From the NCBI GenBank assembly GCA_030695285.1, contig JAUYTF010000504.1, positions 1 through 7,458 of the forward strand: 7,458 bases of DNA, in the 5' to 3' direction. Position numbers and translations under genes: made by a program. Under the pieces are notes generated by a model. That model saw only the letters and a list, made by a program, of their open reading frames with translations. It was not told the DNA's origin and searched no databases. Source of the DNA: Eubacteriales bacterium. Lineage in GTDB: Bacteria > Bacillota > Clostridia > Christensenellales > CAG-138. Of the stretch, positions 1 to 5,134 are shown piece after piece (the stretch's first letter is position 1; every line of letters begins with the position of its first letter).

Positions 1-1
1 A

Positions 2-145
2 TCCGCCCCGCAACAGGCGATAAGAGAACCGGACAATTCGGTCTCGCCCGCCACCACAATACTTCTGTTGTCCGCGATTACGGCAACAGCAGCCGCGGCA
101 GTTGCAGCGACTTCTGTATTGCTCAAATGTAAAACAACGAAGTAA
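2..145 (+). CDS. C-terminal end of a membrane-anchored surface protein (partial)
   Basis: The reading frame is open from the window edge and ends at a TAA at 143-145, giving the last 47 residues of a protein. The sequence has a polar stretch (REPDNSVSP), then about 22 hydrophobic, Ala/Thr/Leu-rich residues, then a short basic tail KCKTTK. This is the usual layout of a C-terminal membrane anchor in Gram-positive surface proteins. There is no LPXTG-type sortase motif before the helix, so covalent wall attachment is not supported. An intrinsic terminator about 78 bases downstream on the same strand supports this being a real gene end. The function of the rest of the protein cannot be judged from here. 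It is short, so the call rests on the hydrophobic pattern and the terminator. Confidence 0.6.
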   Translation, partial: SAPQQAIREPDNSVSPATTILLLSAITATAAAAVAATSVLLKCKTTK

Positions 146-222
146 CGATGTGAGAACCTTTTTTACTTGAGAACTGCAATTAAAGCAATCGGATCCCCTC
201 GTGATCCTGAAAAGGAAAAGCC

Positions 223-253
223 GGCACTATCTGTATGATAATGCCTGTTTTTT
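223..253 (+). terminator. Rho-independent terminator of the upstream + strand gene
   Basis: The arms GGCACTATC (223-231) and GATAATGCC (237-245) form a 9-position stem with one C/A mismatch and a 5-base loop, followed by TGTTTTTT. It lies 78 bases after the surface-protein stop codon. The A-rich stretch before it (211-219) would give a U-rich tail on the minus strand, so it may also stop transcripts of the convergent peptidase gene. Confidence 0.7.
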
Positions 254-255
254 GC

Positions 256-418
256 TAGAGTGTGTTTCTAAAAGCACGGCGGTACAGATCCGTCATCTTT
301 TCACCGCTTTTTCGTCACTGCAACCTTGAAATAGCGCTGCTATTCCAGCGGCTTTGTTCCTCAAGTCGGCAAAAAATACGCTAGGCCTGTGCTCGTCGCA
401 TTTTAGAAACACACTCTA
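256..418. mobile_element. MITE-like element with perfect 18-bp inverted ends
   Basis: TAGAGTGTGTTTCTAAAA at 256-273 is repeated as its exact reverse complement at 401-418. If the outermost TA is a duplicated target site, the element is 159 bp (258-416) with 16-bp terminal inverted repeats starting GAGTGTG. It has no open reading frame of note. The inside is partly self-complementary and folds around a central hairpin AATAGC-GCT-GCTATT, so a transcript in either direction would make a long imperfect hairpin. Small size, perfect ends, no coding capacity and a TA flank fit a non-autonomous element mobilised by a TA-targeting (IS630/mariner-like) transposase. The family assignment is inference, since no transposase is present here. 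A long structured terminator is the main alternative. Confidence 0.7.
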
Positions 419-455
419 AACAGGTTCACTTGCGTTCGGTTTATTGCATCAAGTG

Positions 456-2615
456 TTATTTCGTCGGCGTCGGTGTGGGCGCAGGCGTCGGCGTTGGCGT
501 TGCTTTCGGTGTCGGTGTTGCCTTTGGTGTCGGTGTCGGCACGGGAGAGGGCGACGGGGTTGGTACATACGTCCATTCCGGCTCGATGTAGGTGTAGACC
601 TTTCTTAGACCGATATCCGTGTGCATGTGCCGGTTTCTGTCGTTTTCCGTGAGCATGAAGTGCATCGCATCGCAGGTGCTCTCGTAATAAAAGCCCCACT
701 CAAACCCGGCGCGGTAAAGCGCAAGCTCGTAGATCAGATAGTTGATGATCGTCTTGGGCACCTTGTTGTAGCGCGCGGGATAGGTGCCGTTGTAGGAAAA
801 GTCGTAATACTGTATTCCTGTCTCGTCCGTCTTGATGCCGTTATAGGACAGGTGGGTTCGCACGTCCAAGCCTATGAGGTAGTGATTGCGCGGAATATTC
901 TTGTTTGGATACATGTGATCGTTTATATCGATGGCCGTACCTAGCGTGTGATGGCTGACGTATTCCAGATTGGACTGAAACCGCGGCACGTATGTGGTGG
1001 ATTCCTCGATGAGATCCGCAAGCAGCAGCGTGCTGCCTTCGATGACAATCCCCTTGAAGTGGTTGAAGAGCGAAACGCGTAGATACGTGTTCTGGAGATA
1101 GTGGTTTGCTGCCTCAAAGTTCGGCACTGCGTCCACATGCACGCGCCCCATGCTGGAGACGACGATGTGCGCCGTGCGCCAGGTTTCGTCCGTGGCGATG
1201 CTGCGCCCGTCCTTGAGGGTATAGGGGAACATAAACGCTTCCGTGTTGCCGCGGAAAAACTCAAGCGCGTCGAGATAATTATCGTCAAACTTATTCTGCG
1301 AGAGCACGTGTTTGTTCATCACGACGATTTCACACGTTTTATCAACCAGCGTGACCGGTTCGGGCTGGGAGACGGTTGCCGCCTGAAGCGTAAAGCGATA
1401 CTGCCCCGCGCGCAGTCTGCTGATGTCGAATTGTCTATCGAGCGATTCTCCGCCGATCGGTTCCACTCTGGAAGACAGCGAATAGCCCATAACGCCGCTC
1501 TCGGGCAGGAAGGTCACCGTTTCGTGAATGGCCGCGCCCTCTCCGGAAAGCGGCACAAACGCCGCGGTCACGCTCGTGAGCGGGCTGTCGGCATAGATCG
1601 AACCATGCAGGTTAAAGTCCAACTCATGCTGCAGCTGCATGCCGTCCTCGAGCATTGGCACCTCTGGGCAGTGTTGAAACTGTATCCCGTCGTAGCCGAT
1701 AGGGATTGGGCCGCCGCCCGCAGAGACGTTTAGCATGGCGATGGTCGCTTTTTTCAGCCAGCCGTGCTGTGGCACATGTGCCTGCGCTGTGGTCCAGTGG
1801 CGCACCGCTGCGCTGTCCGCGCCTGCGCGGAGCATCTTTGCCGCGTTTGCCGCCGAAGATTCGGTGAGCGGGTCGTTTATGGTCGCCAGCACAGCCGGCG
1901 ATTCTGCGCGCGCGAGGCGCTCTTGCAGATCCGCGTCTGTGATGCGCACAACCTGCGCGGGCAACACATAGCCAAAGTTGCCAGCCTCGGTGATCACATA
2001 ATAATAGCCGTCGAGCTCGCCGAGAATGCGAACCAGATGCTCGCACTCCTTGGCGAGCACCGGCGCTTTTTCCTCCGGTTTTTCCAGCAGGTAGCACGCA
2101 GCGGCCTCGATGCGCGCATAGCCCGTGACGCCCGTTTGCGCGAGTTTGCTCTCTCGCGCATCCTTGACGAGCACATAGCCCGTGTCGCCAGAGAATGTGG
2201 AGCGCACCTGGTAAAACGCAGCACCCTCAGGAGAGGTCACTTCGGAAAGCACAATCAGCTCGCTTACGCCGCGAACCGTTTTGTTGACGAGCTTTGTTTT
2301 AGGCGATTTGGTGGTGGGCTCTGGGTATAGAAAAATCGCGCTGCGCATCGAGACAAGCCGCAGCGTCTGCTGATGGGTTACTAGGTTCTCACGGATGCGC
2401 GCGCCGACATCGAGGCTTGTTGCCGTCTTTGCCGCTGCTGCGGCGTGCGCTTGCCCATCCGGCGCTGGTTCCGGCGCAGGGGTTGCAGAAGCCTCCGGTG
2501 TTGCCGCCTCAGCGCGAATCCATACGGGTGCGGCAAAGGTGCTTGGCGCAACAAAGGCGCTTACTGCCAGAAACAAAATCAGGATGCAGTTGGGTAGAAA
2601 CAGGGATCGACTCAT
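456..2615 (-). CDS. Secreted M15-family zinc peptidase (D-Ala-D-Ala carboxypeptidase-like) with SH3-like N-terminal module
   Basis: This 719-residue exported protein probably cleaves D-alanyl bonds in peptidoglycan stem peptides outside the cell. I chose the ATG at 2615 because AGGAG lies 4 bases before it; the in-frame ATG at 2630 would translate the ribosome binding site. Residues 1-29 form a signal peptide (basic start, hydrophobic core, Ala-rich cleavage area). A low-complexity Ala/Pro stretch follows to about 65. Residues 73-238 form a two-part SH3-like module shared with the neighbouring NlpC/P60 lipoprotein. Residues 330-433 look like an Ig-like beta domain. Residues about 500-665 are the peptidase: S554-x-H556-x2-G-x-A-x-D563 supplies two zinc ligands, and D649-A-M-H652-F the general base and third ligand. 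This fits the VanY/M15_4 group. A Pro/Thr tail ends the protein. It has its own promoter. Exact bond specificity is not determined. Confidence 0.87.
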   Translation of the reverse strand: MSRSLFLPNCILILFLAVSAFVAPSTFAAPVWIRAEAATPEASATPAPEPAPDGQAHAAAAAKTATSLDVGARIRENLVTHQQTLRLVSMRSAIFLYPEPTTKSPKTKLVNKTVRGVSELIVLSEVTSPEGAAFYQVRSTFSGDTGYVLVKDARESKLAQTGVTGYARIEAAACYLLEKPEEKAPVLAKECEHLVRILGELDGYYYVITEAGNFGYVLPAQVVRITDADLQERLARAESPAVLATINDPLTESSAANAAKMLRAGADSAAVRHWTTAQAHVPQHGWLKKATIAMLNVSAGGGPIPIGYDGIQFQHCPEVPMLEDGMQLQHELDFNLHGSIYADSPLTSVTAAFVPLSGEGAAIHETVTFLPESGVMGYSLSSRVEPIGGESLDRQFDISRLRAGQYRFTLQAATVSQPEPVTLVDKTCEIVVMNKHVLSQNKFDDNYLDALEFFRGNTEAFMFPYTLKDGRSIATDETWRTAHIVVSSMGRVHVDAVPNFEAANHYLQNTYLRVSLFNHFKGIVIEGSTLLLADLIEESTTYVPRFQSNLEYVSHHTLGTAIDINDHMYPNKNIPRNHYLIGLDVRTHLSYNGIKTDETGIQYYDFSYNGTYPARYNKVPKTIINYLIYELALYRAGFEWGFYYESTCDAMHFMLTENDRNRHMHTDIGLRKVYTYIEPEWTYVPTPSPSPVPTPTPKATPTPKATPTPTPAPTPTPTK
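459..563 (-). repeat. Pro/Thr repeat-coding tail of the M15 protein
   Basis: The last 35 residues of the peptidase are built from PT, PS and PKAT units, encoded by a degenerate short-period G/T-rich repeat on the plus strand. It has no LPXTG motif and no hydrophobic helix, so it is not an obvious anchor. It may be a wall-spanning or glycosylated extension. Such tracts can change length by slippage. Confidence 0.75.
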
Positions 2616-2619
2616 AAAA

Positions 2620-2624
2620 CTCCT
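2620..2624 (-). promoter_or_regulatory. Ribosome binding site deciding the M15 start
   Basis: On the minus strand AGGAG is followed by TTTT and then the ATG at 2615-2613. An alternative in-frame ATG at 2630 lies upstream of this site and would make it part of the coding sequence, so the downstream start is preferred. The signal peptide also begins properly (MSRSL) at the downstream start. Confidence 0.8.
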
Positions 2625-2692
2625 ATGCAAAAAAACGGTTCTGTGACAATAGTGCGCAGAAAATCACGCACGGGTATCATCCCATACTCTAT

Positions 2693-2721
2693 AGTATACA
2701 GGAGCGGGCGGAAAAACACAA
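2693..2721 (-). promoter_or_regulatory. Putative promoter of the M15 peptidase gene
   Basis: On the minus strand a TATACT -10 box (2693-2698) is preceded, after a 17-base spacer, by TTGTGT (2716-2721), a weak -35. It lies downstream of the terminator of the preceding gene, so a separate promoter is expected here. The -10 region GCTCCTGTATACT matches the NlpC gene's GCTCGTGTATACT at 12 of 13 positions. The leader would be about 70 bases. Confidence 0.55.
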
Positions 2722-2761
2722 AGCGCACGATCGCAGGCTGCCTTTGCCGGAATGGAGCGGC

Positions 2762-2793
2762 AAAAAAGCAACGGGAGCGTGCGCCCCCGTTGC
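2762..2793 (-). terminator. Rho-independent terminator of the NlpC/P60 gene
   Basis: On the minus strand the arms GCAACGGG and CCCGTTGC (2786-2793 and 2768-2775) form a perfect 8-bp GC-rich stem around a 10-base loop, followed at once by TTTTTT (2767-2762). It lies about 120 bases past the NlpC stop codon and before the M15 promoter, so it separates the two paralogous genes into independent transcripts. Confidence 0.9.
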
Positions 2794-2796
2794 TGT

Positions 2797-2811
2797 GAAA
2801 CAACTTGTTTC
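2797..2811. repeat. Palindrome GAAACAA-C-TTGTTTC
   Basis: A perfect 7-bp inverted repeat around one central base sits between the terminator stem and the first 46-bp repeat. As RNA it would leave about five base pairs with a 5-base loop. It could be part of a larger 3' structure with the repeats. No known binding site is recognised. Confidence 0.5.
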
Positions 2812-2901
2812 TCTTGATCTACTGCTCTACCCCAACTATTGACTAAGAGCTCCCTTTGTTTCTCTTAGTCTACTGCTCTATCCCAACTATTGACGGAGAG
2901 C
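2805..2901. repeat. Two 46-bp direct repeats, period 51 bp
   Basis: Copy one (2805-2850) and copy two (2856-2901) both begin TTGTTTCTCTT and share CTACTGCTCTA and CCCAACTATTGAC. They differ at only a few positions and are separated by TCCCT. They lie in the 3' untranslated part of the NlpC/P60 transcript, between its stop codon (2914) and its terminator. Two copies with a 5-base gap do not make a CRISPR array. The minus-strand reading resembles a tRNA D-arm (AGTTGGGGTAGAGCAGT) but no acceptor or T arm is present. The role is unknown. Confidence 0.8.
2841..2870. other. Hairpin bridging the two direct repeats
   Basis: GACTAAGAG (2841-2849) at the end of copy one is perfectly complementary to CTCTTAGTC (2862-2870) near the start of copy two, with a 12-base loop. 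These positions differ in the partner copies (GACGGAGAG and CTCTTGATC), so the stem exists only across the junction. It is not followed by a T-run on either strand, so it is not a terminator by itself. Confidence 0.55.
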
Positions 2902-2913
2902 CGAAAAAACACT

Positions 2914-4662
2914 TTAATCGTCATCCATTTCGATGCGCACGGCGTTTGTATAGAGCTGCTGCAGCTCGGGACGGAATCCTGCAACGAGCGTACCGCGGTA
3001 GAAGTCCGTTACGGTCGTAGAGTGAATCACCCGCATGTTGCCAAGATAGATCATCACATGCGATATGCGCGGCTGTGTTTCGCCGATAAGGAATATCAGA
3101 TCCCCGCGCTGCAGCAGCGGGATGCTCGCCTGATCGCCGGAGCTCTTTGAGACGTATTTCAGCGTGAGGGTTTGCCCTTTGTAGTAAAGCAACTCCAGAT
3201 GCGCAAGCCCGGAGGCCGTGGTCTCGCGGAACTGCTTGCCCCCGCTTCTGATCTGCGTCGCGCCCGCGCGGCGCAAAGACCAGCCGATCAGCCCGGAACA
3301 GTCATAGCTCACCTCGCCCATGCGGCAGAAGTTGTTATAGGGCGTTCCGAGGCGGTCATAGCTGGAGGAGATGATACTTTCCAGCAGATTCGCTTTTTCG
3401 TCGGTCACCTCCGGCTGAATGCGGCGCGCGGAATCGAAAAACTGCCAGAGGGGGGAAGCGCTGAGCTGTTCAACTTTCTCTACCGCGCCGTTTTTCACCC
3501 ATAGCATGCTGTCGTTTCCGAGATAGATGCCGCAGGCGGTAATATAGCCGGAATCCGGCCCGCGCAACACGACTTCATACGTCTCGACCTCCGCCATATC
3601 GCCCGGCCCGTACTCGGCAAAAAAGAGCAAATCGCCGCGCTGTAGCTTCGCGCCGCGGGCAACATGCAGCCACTGTGTTGGCTGACCTTCGTAATAGGCG
3701 AGGTTGCCGCAGGAGTTCCAAAGTTTGAACAGAGAAGAGTTGTACACATCTTCGTGATAGCCGATGGGGTATTGTGTCAGATCCGAGAGTTCCTTCTGAA
3801 AGAACTGGTAATAGCCGGGATTCATATAGAAGCCAAGACGGGAGAGCCCGTCGTAAATCAGCGCTTCGGTCGAAGCGACAGAAGCCTGGGTTTCGGCATA
3901 GGAAATCAGGTTTTCGATGTCAAACGGCGATTCTGCCGCAGGGAAAACGCCTGAGGCAAGATATGTTTCCAGCGTTGCCTTGTCGATGAGCTTGAGCTGA
4001 TCCGGCTTGACGAAACCACGGTTGCCGTCCTCGGTGATGACATAATAGAAGCCCCGATAGAGCCCTAGAATACGCGCGGCGTGATAGCTCTCCTGAGAAA
4101 GCACGGTGCTCTCCTCATCCGGCGATTTCATCATAGAGCAGCCGGGAACGATCATCAGCGCAAATCCGCTCACGCCGCTGAGCGCGAGCTTGCTATTCCG
4201 CGTGTCCTTGGCGAGCACATAGCCCGTTGCGTCCGTAAAAGCGGCGCGTACATGATAAAACAGCTTGCCTTCGGGGGAGGTAACTTCCTCTAGCACGATC
4301 AGATCGCTGATGGAGCGGTCGGTGGTGCGGTTGACCAGCGTTGTGCTCTCGCTGCTCGTTGAGGCTTCCGGATAGAGATCAATCGATCCGGCAAACGATA
4401 CCAGCTGCAGCGTCTCCATCTGCGCCAGGAGATTGTCGCTCACGCGCTGACCCAGATAATCCACCGGCTCGGGGGTGGGTTCGGGTGAGGGGCTTGGGGT
4501 GGGCTCCGGCGTGCCCACGATATGAACCACATGCGGTGTTGCCTGCTCAACATCGGGCGTAGGCGACGGGGCGGCCTCCTCGCTGCGCGCGCAGCCCATC
4601 AGCAGCAGGAGCGGCAGGCAGCAAAGCCAGAACGGATATCTCGAAAGAACAGTACGCTTCAT
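2914..4662 (-). CDS. NlpC/P60 lipoprotein with an active and a degenerate NlpC/P60 domain
   Basis: This 582-residue lipoprotein is a probable peptidoglycan D,L-endopeptidase on the outer face of the membrane. The start at 4662 has GGAGGG 3 bases upstream and opens a lipoprotein signal MKRTVLSRYP..LLLMGC with lipobox Cys24; an in-frame ATG at 4800 would bury this signal. A Pro/Thr/Glu-rich linker (32-67) follows, then the SH3-like module (73-238) shared with the M15 paralogue. Residues about 263-415 form a first NlpC/P60-like copy in which the three catalytic positions read Ser309, Ala376 and Trp388. Residues 427-565 form an intact copy with Y453-D-C455-S-G, S534-H535 and H547 as Cys-His-His. 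Both copies keep LQRGDL and IYLGN. It has its own promoter and terminator. The dead copy may bind substrate or regulate; that is inference. Confidence 0.9.
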   Translation of the reverse strand: MKRTVLSRYPFWLCCLPLLLLMGCARSEEAAPSPTPDVEQATPHVVHIVGTPEPTPSPSPEPTPEPVDYLGQRVSDNLLAQMETLQLVSFAGSIDLYPEASTSSESTTLVNRTTDRSISDLIVLEEVTSPEGKLFYHVRAAFTDATGYVLAKDTRNSKLALSGVSGFALMIVPGCSMMKSPDEESTVLSQESYHAARILGLYRGFYYVITEDGNRGFVKPDQLKLIDKATLETYLASGVFPAAESPFDIENLISYAETQASVASTEALIYDGLSRLGFYMNPGYYQFFQKELSDLTQYPIGYHEDVYNSSLFKLWNSCGNLAYYEGQPTQWLHVARGAKLQRGDLLFFAEYGPGDMAEVETYEVVLRGPDSGYITACGIYLGNDSMLWVKNGAVEKVEQLSASPLWQFFDSARRIQPEVTDEKANLLESIISSSYDRLGTPYNNFCRMGEVSYDCSGLIGWSLRRAGATQIRSGGKQFRETTASGLAHLELLYYKGQTLTLKYVSKSSGDQASIPLLQRGDLIFLIGETQPRISHVMIYLGNMRVIHSTTVTDFYRGTLVAGFRPELQQLYTNAVRIEMDDD

Positions 4663-4665
4663 AAA

Positions 4666-4671
4666 CCCTCC
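4666..4671 (-). promoter_or_regulatory. Ribosome binding site deciding the NlpC/P60 start
   Basis: GGAGGG on the minus strand, 3 bases before the ATG at 4662-4660. It picks the start that begins the lipoprotein signal peptide over the upstream in-frame ATG at 4800, which has no comparable site and lies upstream of the predicted promoter. Confidence 0.85.
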
Positions 4672-4743
4672 GGTTTGATTTGGCAGCGGGAGATCGGGAG
4701 CGATCACGCGTGTCGGCTCTGCCGGTGCCGCCAGCTGATCATC

Positions 4744-4771
4744 AGTATACACGAGCACAAGCAAAAAACAA
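4744..4771 (-). promoter_or_regulatory. Putative promoter of the NlpC/P60 gene
   Basis: On the minus strand TATACT (4744-4749) is a good -10, with TTGTTT (4766-4771) as -35 at a 16-base spacing. Its -10 region matches that of the M15 gene over 13 bases with one mismatch. An 11-bp palindrome CTGAT-C-ATCAG (4735-4745) overlaps the likely start point and could be an operator. The leader to the ATG would be about 75 bases. Confidence 0.55.
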
Positions 4772-4807
4772 AGCCGGCGCGCAATCGTCTGTGCAAACAA
4801 CTCATTC

Positions 4808-4836
4808 GTTACATAACATGAGCTATTTTGTTACAT
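4808..4836. promoter_or_regulatory. Two GTTACAT repeats 22 bp apart, possible activator site
   Basis: GTTACAT occurs at 4808-4814 and 4830-4836, exactly two helical turns apart, with an inverted copy ATGTAAC at 5068-5074. The pair lies roughly 70-100 bases upstream of the predicted NlpC start point, where response-regulator activators often bind. TTACAT is similar to half-sites of Firmicutes PhoP-type regulators, but the intermediate 11-bp copy is missing, so the factor is not identified. Confidence 0.35.
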
Positions 4837-5134
4837 TTTTGACCCGCCATGAAACAAAATTACCCGTGGCTTTGCAGGAGCGCCGTCATTCCGTCTGGCG
4901 CAATACAGCCGATCATCCAGGATAAAACTGTAAAAAATCCTTTAGAATCAAGTTCTTTTCGGGTGAAAGCATTTGCCGCGGCCACTGTTTCGGCGTGACG
5001 GAAGCCGCCAGCCGTCCTGCGTAACACGCAGCATAAAAAAGTGAAGCGCAACCGAAATCGGGCGAAAATGTAACAATTCGCTATTTTCGTGTGTTGCACG
5101 GGCACAACATTTGCATATGCCGCACGGTTAAATT

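Larger units (their letters stand above)
146..455. other. Intergenic region between convergent genes
   Basis: About 310 bases without a gene separate the convergent 3' ends of the surface-protein gene (+) and the M15 peptidase gene (-). It holds an intrinsic terminator at 223-253 and the MITE-like element at 256-418. The 37 bases between the element and the peptidase stop codon show no hairpin, so the peptidase transcript probably runs into the element or the terminator beyond it. A short GGATC/GATCC arm pair at 191-207 is the only other structure seen. Confidence 0.7.
4663..5134. other. 472-bp intergenic region upstream of the NlpC/P60 gene
   Basis: The region lies between the ispDF stop codon and the NlpC start. 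It carries the NlpC ribosome binding site and promoter, and the spaced GTTACAT repeats. It also has an inverted repeat pair (TTGTTACATTTTTGACCCG at 4828-4846 against 5059-5076, with one gap and one mismatch), two adjacent small hairpins (4997-5016 and CTGCGT-AAC-ACGCAG at 5017-5031) and an AT-rich stem CGAAAAT/ATTTTCG (5063-5069, 5083-5089). No T-run follows these stems on the minus strand, so no ispDF terminator is identified with confidence. The one longer reading frame (4860-5171, minus) has no ribosome binding site or recognisable domain. Confidence 0.6.

Noticed and set aside
2..145. Sortase-anchored protein at the left edge
   Set aside because: The C-terminal helix and basic tail are present but there is no LPXTG-like motif before the helix.
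1101..2330. Long plus-strand reading frames opposite the M15 gene
   Set aside because: They are antisense to a gene with clear domains, are rich in Arg/His/Cys as expected from the complement of GC-rich codons, and lack ribosome binding sites.
2805..2901. CRISPR array or tRNA gene in the repeat region
   Set aside because: There are only two repeats with a 5-base gap, so no spacers. The tRNA-like D-arm on the minus strand has no acceptor stem, anticodon arm or T-arm around it.
4663..4800. N-terminal extension of the NlpC/P60 protein
   Set aside because: Using the ATG at 4800 would place a lipoprotein signal in the middle of the protein, and the predicted promoter and GGAGGG site both lie inside the extension.
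5017..5040. Intrinsic terminator for ispDF at the CTGCGT/ACGCAG hairpin
   Set aside because: On the minus strand the T-run comes before the hairpin, not after it, and on the plus strand the hairpin is followed by A's, so neither orientation makes a terminator.
4663..5134. c-di-AMP (ydaO) riboswitch before the wall-hydrolase gene
   Set aside because: Such riboswitches often control wall hydrolases, so I looked for the conserved core segments on the minus strand. None of the characteristic blocks is present, and the hairpins seen do not form the expected architecture.
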